A stretch of DNA of 64,000 bases from Marasmitruncus massiliensis (GTDB taxonomy: Bacteria; Bacillota; Clostridia; Oscillospirales; Ruminococcaceae). Position numbers and translations under genes: made by a program. The first letter of the stretch is position 1, and each line of letters begins with the position of its first letter. This document shows positions 42,124 through 50,998 of this stretch, piece after piece. The notes below the pieces were generated by a model, which worked only from the letters and a program-made list of their open reading frames with translations, searched no databases and was not told the origin of the DNA. The stretch is taken from NCBI RefSeq assembly GCF_900186535.1, contig NZ_FYDE01000005.1, positions 782,895 through 846,894 on the forward strand, read 5' to 3'.

Positions 42124-42156
42124 TTTTCCTGTAAAATGAGGGGCTTTACAGGAAAA
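42124..42156. repeat. Perfect inverted repeat with 12-bp arms
   Basis: TTTTCCTGTAAA (42124-42135), 9-base loop, TTTACAGGAAAA (42145-42156). It may act as a leader hairpin or as paired GTAAA/TTTAC operator half-sites. Confidence 0.7.
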
Positions 42157-42192
42157 TTGAAGTGGTTTACAGGGGTAACCATGTAAATTTTT

Positions 42193-42206
42193 CGTAATCG
42201 TTTACA
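42193..42206. promoter_or_regulatory. LacI/CcpA-type operator (cre-like)
   Basis: On the minus strand TGTAAACGATTACG matches the cre pattern TGWAANCGNTNWCA at 13 of 14 positions. It lies 19 bases before the LacI-family start, so autoregulation or catabolite repression is likely. Confidence 0.6.
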
Positions 42207-42224
42207 TGATCGAGAGGGGTCTTT

Positions 42225-43238
42225 ATGAGTACAATAGCTGATGTTGCAAAGGAAGCGGGCGTTTCGGTGGCAACCGTATCGCGCGTAATCAATGGAAAAG
42301 GAACCGTTACCGCTGAAACCGCCGAGCGGGTTAACGCCGCGATTGCCAAGTTTCATTACCAGCCCAATGTGTGGGGACGTAATCTGCGGAGAAAAGAAAG
42401 CCGCATGCTTCTGGTGCTGATTCCGAATATCACCAATCCGTACTATTCTTCCATTGTTTCCGGAATTGAGGATACCGCGCGCCGGCAGGATTACACCACC
42501 ATCCTGTGCATTACCAATTCGGATAAAACGCGTGAGCAGGAGTTTTTGAATCTGCTTCGCAGCGGCAGGGCCGACGGCGCGATTTTTCTGGCAACGGAAA
42601 GGGACAGCCTGACTGTCACCAAGCTGGCGAGAACCTATCCGGTCGTCCAGTGCTGTGAATATTGCGGGGATGAAGAAATTCCGCATGTTTCGATTGATAA
42701 TTTTGAGGCCGCGCGCCAGGTGCTGCGCCATCTGCTGAACCTCGGGCACAGGCAAATTGGATTTGTCGGCAGTACAAACCGCTTTATCTCCACCCTGCAG
42801 CGTGAGGAAGGCTATAAAAGTGCTTTGGAACAGGCGGGTTTGCAGCCGGATGAACGGTATTTAGCTTATGCGGATGATGATTATAATTTTCTGAGCGGTG
42901 TGAGGGCTGTGTGGGAACTACTCTGTTTAAAAGACCGCCCCACAGCGGTATTTTGCATTTCTGATATGATTGCCCTTGGCGCTATCCGCGCGGCAAATGA
43001 ATTGGGGCTGGATGTGCCGCAGGACCTTACGGTGGTAGGCTTTGACGATGTGGAATACGCTTCGATGTTCAAGCCGATGCTGACCACGGTGTCCCAGCCC
43101 TGCTACTCCTTGGGGAAGGTGAGCGCCACAATGCTGCTGCGTCAGATTGCGACCGGCGAAAAAGGCGGGGCGGTGTTCCTGGAGCATAAATTAATTTTGC
43201 GCGACTCATCGGCGTTTTATAAAGCTGGTGATGAATAA
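42225..43238 (+). CDS. LacI-family transcriptional regulator
   Basis: This 337-residue repressor has the N-terminal helix-turn-helix TIADVAKEAGVSVATVSRVINGKGTVTAETAERV, the hinge helix region WGRNLRRKESRML, and a periplasmic-binding-protein-like effector domain (LVLIPNITNPYYSSIVSGIE, TAVFCISDMIALGAIRAANELGL, LTVVGFDDVEYASMFKPMLTTV). It should bind the operators just upstream and respond to the ligand of the ABC operon that it heads. The substrate-binding-protein gene follows after 19 bases. Confidence 0.93.
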   Translation: MSTIADVAKEAGVSVATVSRVINGKGTVTAETAERVNAAIAKFHYQPNVWGRNLRRKESRMLLVLIPNITNPYYSSIVSGIEDTARRQDYTTILCITNSDKTREQEFLNLLRSGRADGAIFLATERDSLTVTKLARTYPVVQCCEYCGDEEIPHVSIDNFEAARQVLRHLLNLGHRQIGFVGSTNRFISTLQREEGYKSALEQAGLQPDERYLAYADDDYNFLSGVRAVWELLCLKDRPTAVFCISDMIALGAIRAANELGLDVPQDLTVVGFDDVEYASMFKPMLTTVSQPCYSLGKVSATMLLRQIATGEKGGAVFLEHKLILRDSSAFYKAGDE

Positions 43239-43257
43239 TTATTTAGGAGGAAAGAAA

Positions 43258-44358
43258 ATGAGAAAATTATTGGCACTATTGATGACAGCGGCAATAAGCG
43301 TTTCCATGGCAGCCTGCGGTGGGGCGGCTCCCGCATCAAGTGCGGCTCCCGCGCCGGCATCTTCCGCTCCGGAATCAAAATCAGAGGCGCCGTCCAGCTC
43401 CGAGGCTGCTTCCGCCGGTGAAGGGGAAAGCCTGAAAGGCAAGATGCTGGGCGTTGTGACGCCAAGCGCGGACCACGGTTTTACGGCGGAGAGCATTAAA
43501 CACGCGGAAATGGAAGTCAAGGCGATGGCGGAGAAGTACGGCTTTGACTACAAATTCATGACCGCCGCGGAGAGCAGCGAGCAGTCCAACGCGGTGGAAA
43601 CCATTCTGGGAATGAATCCGGACTGTATCGTCCTGTGGCCGATCACCGGAAACGAACTGCGCAGCGCGGCGCAGGCGGTGCAGGATGCGGGCGTGCCGCT
43701 CATCATCTATGACCGCCTGATCGAAGGGTTTACCCCCACCTGCTGGATCATGGGTGACAACGATAAAATCGGTGAGGAATCCGGCACCTACTTCAACAAC
43801 TTCTTCAAAGACGACCTTGCCAAGGGCAAAGTCAGTCTGCTGGAATTCAAGGGCGACTCCTCGACCGTTCCGATGCAGCGCAGCAATGGGTTCCAGAAAA
43901 CCGCCGACCCGAACTTCCAGATCGTTCAGGCATTCGATACCGGCTGGCAGCGCCAGACCGCGATGGAACAGATGGAAAACTTCCTGAACACCAAGACCCC
44001 GGAAGAAATTGAATCGATCAAAGGCATTTTCTGCCATGATGACGAACCGATGCTGGGAATCATCGATGCGATCAAGAACTATAACGGCTCCGCGAAACTG
44101 GATATCCGTCTGCTTTCCGGCGTAGGCGGGCGTAAAGAGAATGTTACCATCTTCAAAGATTCCGGTGTCGAAGGGCTGTCGCTGATGACCTATACCTTCA
44201 GCCCGGCAATGATCCGCGACGCGGTGGATAAGGGCGTGGAAGTGCTTCAGGGCAAGACGCTGGAGGATCACTATCTGCTTCCGACAGAGATGGTGGATGC
44301 TTCCAATGTGGATGCCTATATGCAGTCCGAGGAATATCAGACACGTTACAGCATCTGA
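43258..44358 (+). CDS. Sugar ABC transporter substrate-binding lipoprotein
   Basis: This 366-residue lipoprotein has a signal peptide ending in SMAAC, an Ala/Ser/Pro-rich tether, and a ribose-binding-protein-like (type 1) domain: LGVVTPSADHGFTAESIKHAEMEVKAMA, ILGMNPDCIVLWPITGNEL, IKGIFCHDDEPMLGIIDAIKNY. It should capture a monosaccharide, cyclitol or sugar derivative. AGGAGG lies close before the ATG. A stem-loop after the stop separates it from the ATPase gene. Confidence 0.9.
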   Translation: MRKLLALLMTAAISVSMAACGGAAPASSAAPAPASSAPESKSEAPSSSEAASAGEGESLKGKMLGVVTPSADHGFTAESIKHAEMEVKAMAEKYGFDYKFMTAAESSEQSNAVETILGMNPDCIVLWPITGNELRSAAQAVQDAGVPLIIYDRLIEGFTPTCWIMGDNDKIGEESGTYFNNFFKDDLAKGKVSLLEFKGDSSTVPMQRSNGFQKTADPNFQIVQAFDTGWQRQTAMEQMENFLNTKTPEEIESIKGIFCHDDEPMLGIIDAIKNYNGSAKLDIRLLSGVGGRKENVTIFKDSGVEGLSLMTYTFSPAMIRDAVDKGVEVLQGKTLEDHYLLPTEMVDASNVDAYMQSEEYQTRYSI

Positions 44359-44382
44359 TACCGCATCTGTTTGAGGATGATC

Positions 44383-44414
44383 GGGCCGGCCGAAGGTTGT
44401 CGGCCGGCCCTTTT
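44383..44414 (+). terminator. Stem-loop between binding protein and ABC genes (attenuator)
   Basis: GGGCCGGCCG / CGGCCGGCCC with an 8-base loop, followed by TTTTG. Probably partial termination inside the operon. Confidence 0.75.
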
Positions 44415-44459
44415 GTTTGCAGACCGTGACGACCGAGGAAAAGGAAGGGCTGTGCAGCA

Positions 44460-45956
44460 ATGTTTTTAGAGATGAAACAAATCAGCAAGGAGTTCGGGCC
44501 AGTCAAGGCGCTGACAGACGTCAGCTTTTCTGTCGGCCCGGGAGAGATTCATGGCCTTCTGGGGGAGAACGGCGCCGGCAAAACGACGCTGATGAATGTG
44601 CTTTCGGGGACCTTCCCTCCCACCAGCGGGGAGATTTTTATCGACGGCAAAAAAATGGAGCACATGACCCCCAGAAAATCCACCATGCTTGGCATCCGCT
44701 TTATCCATCAGGAACTGAATCTCTGCAACGACCTGACCGTTTACGAAAATATGTATCTTGGTGAAGAAATCCTTCGGAATGGCTGCCTCATCAACAAGAA
44801 AGAAATGGCGCGCAGGGCACAGGAAGTTTTGGATGGCATGAACGTGAAGATCAATGCCGTAAGCGTTGTTTCCCAGCTCGATCAGGCGCAGAAGCAGCTG
44901 GTGGAAATTGCTAAGGCGCTGCTGTTCCGCTCGGAACTGATTATTATGGATGAACCGACGACCGCGCTGAACAACCATGAAATTGAAAACCTATTTGAAA
45001 TCATGCGCGCGCTCAAACAGCAGGGAGTCAGCTTTATTTATATTTCGCATAAAATGCCCGAGCTGTTTGCCGTCTGCGACAAATATACGGTTCTGCGTGA
45101 CGGGATGTTCATTCAGAGCGGTCATTTTGCCGAGATTGACGAACACGGGGCAACGGAGCTGCTGATCGGAAAAGCGTTTGTAGACGCAAATCTGAAAGAC
45201 GATAGCTGCTCTCCGGCGGATACCGAAGTGGTTCTGTCGGTCAGGGGACTGACGGGAAAGACCTTTCACGATGTCAGCTTTGAACTGCACAGGGGCGAAG
45301 TGATCGCTGTTACGGGTTTGCAGGGGGCAGGGTCCGCCGAGCTGGCCGAGGCGCTGTTTGGCGCATCTGCAAGCACGGGAGAAATTGTACTGAACGGGCG
45401 CAGGCTGAAACCGGTGACAATCCGCAATGCGATGCGCAGCGGAATTGCCATGGTGCCCTGCAACCGGAAAGAGCGGGGGATTTTTCCGGACTTGAGCATT
45501 CAGAACAACCACTCAATGGCTGGTTTTGTGATCCGAAAAGGGATGGCTGTTCATGAAAAAGTAGAGCGCCAGAGCTTTGAGGGAAACAGAAAAAAGCTGG
45601 AAATTAAAGTTGACAGCCCAAAGGACCCGATTACTTCCCTTTCCGGCGGCAACCAGCAGAAGGTGATCGTGGGGCGGTGGCTTGAAACCGATGCCGACGT
45701 TTTTATCATGGATAACCCGACGCAGGGAATCGACGTGGGCGCAAAGTACCAGATCTACAAGCTGATTGTGGAGCTTGCGCGGCAGGGGAAGAGCATCCTT
45801 GTCTTTTCCACAGAGTTTCCGGAAATCTGGCATATCGCGGACCGCTGTATTGTGATGTACAAAGGGCGCGTCAACGGGGACATTCCGCGAAGCAGCCTGA
45901 CGGAAGTGTCCATGATGGCATATTCCACGGGGTCTAATTTGGAGGTGCGAAGATGA
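44460..45956 (+). CDS. Sugar ABC transporter ATP-binding protein, RbsA/MglA-like
   Basis: This 498-residue protein has two ABC domains. The first has Walker A GENGAGKTTL and Walker B LIIMDEPTTAL; the second has a degenerate P-loop (GLQGAGSAEL), a signature LSGGNQQKV and FIMDNPTQGIDVGAKYQ, as usual for importers of ribose, galactose or inositol. It overlaps the permease by 4 bases. Confidence 0.93.
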   Translation: MFLEMKQISKEFGPVKALTDVSFSVGPGEIHGLLGENGAGKTTLMNVLSGTFPPTSGEIFIDGKKMEHMTPRKSTMLGIRFIHQELNLCNDLTVYENMYLGEEILRNGCLINKKEMARRAQEVLDGMNVKINAVSVVSQLDQAQKQLVEIAKALLFRSELIIMDEPTTALNNHEIENLFEIMRALKQQGVSFIYISHKMPELFAVCDKYTVLRDGMFIQSGHFAEIDEHGATELLIGKAFVDANLKDDSCSPADTEVVLSVRGLTGKTFHDVSFELHRGEVIAVTGLQGAGSAELAEALFGASASTGEIVLNGRRLKPVTIRNAMRSGIAMVPCNRKERGIFPDLSIQNNHSMAGFVIRKGMAVHEKVERQSFEGNRKKLEIKVDSPKDPITSLSGGNQQKVIVGRWLETDADVFIMDNPTQGIDVGAKYQIYKLIVELARQGKSILVFSTEFPEIWHIADRCIVMYKGRVNGDIPRSSLTEVSMMAYSTGSNLEVRR

Positions 45957-46930
45957 ATAAGCTGGAACTGTCAAAAGAATCCATGAGTTTGCGCTGGCGC
46001 AATATTACCACCAATTACAGCCACTGGCTTTCGTTTATCCTGCTGATGATTGTAGCCGTTTGTGTCAATCCCTCGTTCCTGTCCTGGAACAATCTAACCA
46101 ACCAGTTTGTTCAGGGCGCGATCATTGGAATCTGTGCGATGGGGATGAGTCTGGTCATCACAGCCGGTATGATCGACCTTTCCACCGGCTCGACTGTTGC
46201 GATTATTTCGGGACTTTCCGTTTATGTGCTCAACGCTACAAAAAGCATTCTGCTAACCATGCTGTTTTGTCTGGCCATGGGGCTGGCGCTTGGCGCTGTC
46301 AACGGGCTGCTGGTTACGAAAGGCAATATTGCCCCGTTCATTGTGACACTGGCGACCATGTCCGCCTACCGGTCGATTATCAACCAGCTGGGACAGGGAG
46401 GGCCGTTTACCGTCAGCAGCGAAATGTATGAGTCCTTCCGGATGGTGGCGGCGGGAAAAACACTGGGGTTTCCAAATCTGCTTCTCTTCTTTGTGATGAT
46501 CACCGTGATCACAAGCCTCCTGATGAATCACGTCAAATTTGGACGTTATGTATACGCCGTCGGTTCCAATGAACTGTCTGCCCGGCTGTCCGGCATCAAT
46601 GTCGACCGGGTAAAATTCCTGATTTTTTCCTATGCGGGGCTCTTGTCCGGTTTAAGCGCATTTCTGCTTGCTTCGCGCCTGACGGCAATTCAGGCGGCAA
46701 GCGCTGGAGACGGCTATGAGATGGACGCGATTGCGGCTGTCGCAATCGGCGGCACCAGCATGTCGGGGGGGAAGGGTAAGATCATCGGCACGTTCCTGGG
46801 CGTATTAATGCTGCGCATCATCAATACCGTGCTGATTATGGCAAATGTGCCGCCGTTCCTCAACGGACTGGTGAGGGGGATTATCATCATCATTGCCGTG
46901 CTGGCGCAGAGCAAAAAGAAAAATAAATAA
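45953..46930 (+). CDS. Sugar ABC transporter permease, RbsC-like
   Basis: This 325-residue integral membrane protein has about eight to ten helices. GMSLVITAGMIDLSTGSTVAIISGL and the C-terminal AVAIGGTSMSGGKGKIIGTFLGVLML are RbsC/AraH-family hallmarks, and the coupling loop is YAVGSNELSARLSGINVDRVK. Only one permease gene is present, so it should form a homodimer. Confidence 0.93.
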   Translation: MNKLELSKESMSLRWRNITTNYSHWLSFILLMIVAVCVNPSFLSWNNLTNQFVQGAIIGICAMGMSLVITAGMIDLSTGSTVAIISGLSVYVLNATKSILLTMLFCLAMGLALGAVNGLLVTKGNIAPFIVTLATMSAYRSIINQLGQGGPFTVSSEMYESFRMVAAGKTLGFPNLLLFFVMITVITSLLMNHVKFGRYVYAVGSNELSARLSGINVDRVKFLIFSYAGLLSGLSAFLLASRLTAIQAASAGDGYEMDAIAAVAIGGTSMSGGKGKIIGTFLGVLMLRIINTVLIMANVPPFLNGLVRGIIIIIAVLAQSKKKNK

Positions 46931-46944
46931 CTGGGGGTTGGAGT

Positions 46945-47979
46945 ATGTTTCAAATCGGCATCATCGGCTGCGGCAAGATTGCCCAGGTGCGGCATCTTCC
47001 GGAATATGCCGCGCATCCGCAGGCAAAGCTTGCGGGCTATTATGACATCAACACGGTACGGGCTATGGAACTGTCATCCCGATACGGGGGAACGGTTTAT
47101 GAAAGCTATCAGTCTCTGCTGGCGGACCCCGCGATTGACGCGGTCAGCGTCTGTTCGGCCAATGTGACGCATGCGGAAATCGCAATCGCGGCCTTGAAAG
47201 CGGGGAAACATGTGCTCTGCGAAAAACCGATGGCGACCACACTTGAGGATTGCCAGGCAATGGTGGATACGGCCAGAGCCTGCGGCAGGTTTTTAATGGT
47301 CGGGCACAACCAGCGCCTTGCAAAAGCGCATATCAAGGCCCGGGACCTGATTCGGCAGGGCGTAATCGGCCGGGTGCTGACCTTCCGGACGATTTTTGCG
47401 CACAGCGGCCCGGAAAACTGGGCGATTGACGGAAAACAGACCTGGTTTTTCGATAAGAAATCCGCTATGCTCGGCGCTATGGCAGACCTTGGCATTCACA
47501 AAACCGATCTGATTCAGTATCTGACCGGGCAAAAGGTGAAAGAGGTGCAGGCATTTGTCAGCACAATTGATAAGCGCGGGCCGGATGGAATGCTTGTGGG
47601 AGTGGATGATAACGCAATCTGCATTTTTAAAATGGACGGCGGAGCCGTCGGTACGATGACCGCCAGCTGGACTAACTACGGCAGTGAAGAGAATTCCACT
47701 GTACTCTACGGAACCGACGGGGTCATGAGGCTTTATGCCGATCCCAATTATTCGATGGTCGTGGAATCGCGGGACGGGCAGCGCACATTTTATGAGATTG
47801 ACCAAATTCAGACAAATGATCACCAGACAAAATCCGGCGTGATTGATTTGTTTATGGAAAGCCTGATCAATGGGACGCAGCCGGAAATTTCCGGCGAGGA
47901 TGCGCTGAGCGCCATGAAAGCGGTATTTGCGGCAATGGAGTCTGCGAAAACCGGAAAAACTATGACTGTTGAATCATAA
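46945..47979 (+). CDS. Gfo/Idh/MocA-family oxidoreductase
   Basis: This 344-residue NAD(P)-dependent enzyme oxidises or reduces a sugar or cyclitol. The Rossmann motif IGIIGCGKIAQVRHLP opens the protein, and EKPMATTLEDC holds the conserved EKP lysine. A DLGIHKTDLIQYL block carries the catalytic-type His/Asp region. GGGGGTTGGAGT precedes the ATG. With the isomerase gene it probably acts on the transported compound; inositol-like, 3-keto-sugar or amino-sugar substrates are all possible. Confidence 0.88.
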   Translation: MFQIGIIGCGKIAQVRHLPEYAAHPQAKLAGYYDINTVRAMELSSRYGGTVYESYQSLLADPAIDAVSVCSANVTHAEIAIAALKAGKHVLCEKPMATTLEDCQAMVDTARACGRFLMVGHNQRLAKAHIKARDLIRQGVIGRVLTFRTIFAHSGPENWAIDGKQTWFFDKKSAMLGAMADLGIHKTDLIQYLTGQKVKEVQAFVSTIDKRGPDGMLVGVDDNAICIFKMDGGAVGTMTASWTNYGSEENSTVLYGTDGVMRLYADPNYSMVVESRDGQRTFYEIDQIQTNDHQTKSGVIDLFMESLINGTQPEISGEDALSAMKAVFAAMESAKTGKTMTVES

Positions 47980-47991
47980 GGGGGAATTCGT

Positions 47992-48981
47992 ATGGCAAGA
48001 CCAATTACGCTCGCAACCGGGCAGTTTGGGGATTTGGGACTTGAGGAACTGTGCGTTTTGGCAAAGAAAATGGGCTATGAAGGGCTGGAGCTTGCCTGCC
48101 ACGCGCATTTTGATGTTACCAAGGCGCTGAACGACGCCGGGTATATCCCATGGCTGAAAGAAACGCTCGCGAAGCATCAGCTGGAATGTTATGCGCTGTC
48201 TGCCCATCTGACAGGCCAGTGCGTGGGGGATATCTGGGATTCGCGGCTGGATAATTTTGCGCCGCCGGCTTTGGCGGGCCAACCGGAGGCGATCCGGGGC
48301 TGGGCGGTTGAAGAAATGAAAAATACCGCGAGGGCGGCACAGAAAATGGGCGTCAAAGTCGTGACCTGCTTCACAGGCAGCCCGATCTGGAGTTTCTGGT
48401 ATGCTTATCCACAGACAACGGAACAGATGGTGGAGGATGGCTACCAAAAGATTTATGACCTTTGGACGCCGATTTTTGACGTGTTCGATGAGTGCGGTGT
48501 GAAATTTGCGCTAGAAGTGCACCCGACAGAAATTGCCTATGACTATTACAGCACCAAACGCCTGCTGGAAAAGTTCGGTTATCGGGAGACGCTTGGTCTC
48601 AATTATGACCCGAGCCATCTGGTATGGCAGGGAGTCAATGAACTGATTTTTTTGCGCGATTTTGCCGACCGTATCTATCATGTACATATGAAGGATGTGA
48701 AAATCACGAGAGACGAGCGCGCAGGTGTATTGGGATCGCATCTGATGTTCGGCGATACGCGCCGCGGCTGGAATTTTGTCTCCGTTGGGCACGGGGATGT
48801 CGATTTTGACGGAATCATACGGGAGCTGAACCAGATGGGATACAGCGGCCCTCTTTCCGTGGAATGGGAAGACAGCGGGATGGAGCGTGAATTCGGCGCC
48901 ACAGAGAGCTGTGCCTATGTCCGCGGAATCAATTTCAGCGCTTCCCAGACAGCCTTTGATTCTGCGCTGAAAACCAAATAA
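47992..48981 (+). CDS. Sugar phosphate isomerase/epimerase-family protein (TIM barrel)
   Basis: This 329-residue protein belongs to the xylose-isomerase-like AP-endonuclease-2 superfamily. Metal ligands are suggested by FALEVHPTEIAYDY (Glu), LNYDPSHLVWQG (Asp/His), IYHVHMKDV (His) and LSVEWEDSGMERE (Glu), and GHGDVDFDGI is also typical. It may isomerise or dehydrate the keto product of the preceding oxidoreductase. GGGGGAATTCGT precedes the ATG. It is the last gene of the LacI operon. Confidence 0.85.
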   Translation: MARPITLATGQFGDLGLEELCVLAKKMGYEGLELACHAHFDVTKALNDAGYIPWLKETLAKHQLECYALSAHLTGQCVGDIWDSRLDNFAPPALAGQPEAIRGWAVEEMKNTARAAQKMGVKVVTCFTGSPIWSFWYAYPQTTEQMVEDGYQKIYDLWTPIFDVFDECGVKFALEVHPTEIAYDYYSTKRLLEKFGYRETLGLNYDPSHLVWQGVNELIFLRDFADRIYHVHMKDVKITRDERAGVLGSHLMFGDTRRGWNFVSVGHGDVDFDGIIRELNQMGYSGPLSVEWEDSGMEREFGATESCAYVRGINFSASQTAFDSALKTK

Positions 48982-48990
48982 TCAGAATGA

Positions 48991-49028
48991 AAAGCCTGTG
49001 CGGCAATCGATCATACCGCATAGGCTTT
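48991..49028. terminator. Bidirectional terminator
   Basis: AAAGCCTGTGCGG / CCGCATAGGCTTT stem with one wobble lies between the convergent isomerase and tgl genes. Confidence 0.85.
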
Positions 49029-49066
49029 CTATTTTTACAAAGGGCAAAGCAAGCCGGCCATTCCTG

Positions 49067-49837
49067 TTAAGCGGCTGCAAGCCCTCTCTCGTATAGATCA
49101 GCAAACTTTTTAAAATTGGGACGCCCGGCCGAATCCATCAGATAGGCTGATTCATCGGCATCCTCTTTCCGGTTTTGATTTAAGGCATCGATGATGACCG
49201 CTGCGTTGTACTTGCCGATACCGTGTCCGTAATAGAGCCCGTTGCCCATATCAATGACATTTTCGCCCTGCCATTCGGGAGTTGTCGGGTCGACATCCGG
49301 GTTCATGAAGTATAGCCGGTCCCCGGGCAGGAAATCGCTGACGCTTCTCATCAGACCGATTTCCCTTAGCAGGGGATCAATCTGGTGCCAGTTCATCAAA
49401 TAGATTTTTGGGAACATTCTGTCAAACTGATTTGCGGGGAAAACGTTGAGCAGGGCTTTGTAATAAACGATCACCATTGCGGTGGCACATTCGGTTCCGT
49501 AGAGGGAACTGTTTATGAAGATATCCTGAATTGCCTCACTCGGGCGGACGCCTTCCTTGAGCGAAAAACCGCCGTCATTCATGCGGTTCCAATAGCGGGG
49601 GTTGCATATCGAATCCCGGAATACTTTAAAAGCCATCCGGCTTCGGTAAAGCTCATTTGCCGCGTTGATAATTTCCCTGCGAAGCTTCAGCTCAAACTGC
49701 AGCTGCGCGACCGTACTGTACTCATATCTTTCACTGCCTGCATTCATCTTTGTCAGGATTTCCCGTTCAACGCTGCCGGCAGGATAACCGCTGCTGATGG
49801 TGGAAACATCAATTTGCTGATTCCCGATGAAGATCAT
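49067..49837 (-). CDS. tgl: Spore-coat protein-glutamine gamma-glutamyltransferase
   Basis: Tgl cross-links spore-coat proteins through glutamine-lysine isopeptide bonds. The active-site block SSLYGTECATAMVIVYYKALL is intact (Cys about 117, with the preceding Glu), and the later GNGLYYGHGIG carries the conserved His. 256 residues, close to the Bacillus enzyme. Its start overlaps by 4 bases the stop of an upstream gene of unknown function, implying coupling in a sporulation operon. Confidence 0.9.
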   Translation of the reverse strand: MIFIGNQQIDVSTISSGYPAGSVEREILTKMNAGSERYEYSTVAQLQFELKLRREIINAANELYRSRMAFKVFRDSICNPRYWNRMNDGGFSLKEGVRPSEAIQDIFINSSLYGTECATAMVIVYYKALLNVFPANQFDRMFPKIYLMNWHQIDPLLREIGLMRSVSDFLPGDRLYFMNPDVDPTTPEWQGENVIDMGNGLYYGHGIGKYNAAVIIDALNQNRKEDADESAYLMDSAGRPNFKKFADLYERGLAAA

Positions 49838-50832
49838 TGCGCTTCCCTCCCTTGGCCTTTCGCGTATTTTACCTGCTGATTGATATCAGCGTGCATCCAT
49901 TCTTTCCATTGCTGCGGGTTTTTGCTGTAAATTTGCTTGGAATATTTTGCAAGCAGCTTTCGGTCGGAGTCTTTTGTCTGGTGGAACTGCTCAAGCTTTT
50001 CCTGTTCAAATTTTGTCAGCGAGTAAGGCTTTTTCTGACTTGCCGACAGTCTCTTTTTGGAAAGATATTTTGCGTCGAGGTCTACTTTGAAAGCCCGCGG
50101 TTCGCTGGAACACTGCAGGTTTTCTCCTGTAAAATACAGATATGGCTGGTTTTCTTGAAACCAGTTCAGGTAGGATTCATATTTTCTTTCCGGGTTTCCG
50201 TGAATTTCTTCTTCCTCCTCGGACGTATAGTGCAAAAGTTCGCTTGCCAGTTTTACATCCTCCGGATTATTGGAGCGCAAATAGCGTGCCGCTAATTTTA
50301 ACGCATAAGGATTGCGCGTTTCATAAAAGCACCATACCAAATCATGGATATAGTACCCTTTTCTGTTGCGTTCAAAGATTTCATTGACTACTGTTGGAAG
50401 GATGCTTTGATCTTTATATTTTTTGATCAGGAGCGCCGTTGTTACATCCAGAACCTGATCAAACTGATTGCTGAAGCCGTCTTCCCTCCAGCCGGTGTTA
50501 AACATCCATTTTAACACATGATAGTTCTGCTCATTGGTTGCCTGACTTGCAGTGTTGAGATGCTCCGCGAGGACTTCATTCCTCAATGCTTTGGAACAAA
50601 CTTTACATGCTGTTGTATTGCGCAGATTCAGCAGGGGATATAAGTCCAGCGTATCGATTTCCGGCAGCAGCGTATAGAACGTAGGAAACGTAAGGTTTGG
50701 GTCGTTTAGCTGTGCGGCTGCTCTCTTCCGGTCTTTTTCGCCCAGACTGTAAAAAGTTTTTTTCAACTGGTCAATATCATGGCTGCTTTTATAGGCGTCG
50801 AGATAACTGACCATTTGCCGGTTGTTCATCAT
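49834..50832 (-). CDS. Uncharacterised protein coupled to tgl
   Basis: This 332-residue protein has no recognised domain. It is soluble and helical with repeated charged/aromatic segments, a CKVC pair near residue 98, and a C-terminal 80 residues very rich in Lys, Gln and Ser (SASQKKPYSLTKFEQEKLEQ and following), which is chemically suited to be a transglutaminase substrate. The ATG at 50832 follows AAGGAG; the frame continues upstream without a site. A sporulation role is inferred only from its overlap with tgl. Confidence 0.7.
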   Translation of the reverse strand: MMNNRQMVSYLDAYKSSHDIDQLKKTFYSLGEKDRKRAAAQLNDPNLTFPTFYTLLPEIDTLDLYPLLNLRNTTACKVCSKALRNEVLAEHLNTASQATNEQNYHVLKWMFNTGWREDGFSNQFDQVLDVTTALLIKKYKDQSILPTVVNEIFERNRKGYYIHDLVWCFYETRNPYALKLAARYLRSNNPEDVKLASELLHYTSEEEEEIHGNPERKYESYLNWFQENQPYLYFTGENLQCSSEPRAFKVDLDAKYLSKKRLSASQKKPYSLTKFEQEKLEQFHQTKDSDRKLLAKYSKQIYSKNPQQWKEWMHADINQQVKYAKGQGREAQ

Positions 50833-50953
50833 ATTGTACTCCTTTCTTGCAGGATGAGGATCGCATGGGACCCTACAGTACATCATATTAAAAACCGCCG
50901 TTATGTTTCCGAAACCCCAAACTACAAATAAATGCCATTTTTTAAAATAAAAC

Positions 50954-50990
50954 AAAAGAACCGGCGGGGCAAGCGCCCCGCCGGTTCTTT
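50954..50990 (-). terminator. Terminator of the MmcQ/YjbR gene
   Basis: AAAAGAACCGGCGGGGC / GCCCCGCCGGTTCTTTT, a perfect 17-bp stem, directly after the stop on the minus strand. Confidence 0.92.
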
Positions 50991-50998
50991 TTTCCTGT

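Larger units (their letters stand above)
41752..42224. other. 473-base AT-rich control region before the LacI gene
   Basis: It begins with the nitrilase-operon terminator (41770-41799). The rest has no ORF but holds two copies of TGTAAT-N2-ATTACA, a 12-bp-arm inverted repeat, and a cre/LacI-type site next to the regulator start. Confidence 0.75.

Noticed and set aside
43381-44460. 359-codon minus-strand ORF opposite the sugar-binding protein
   Set aside because: Antisense shadow that also spans the intergenic stem-loop.
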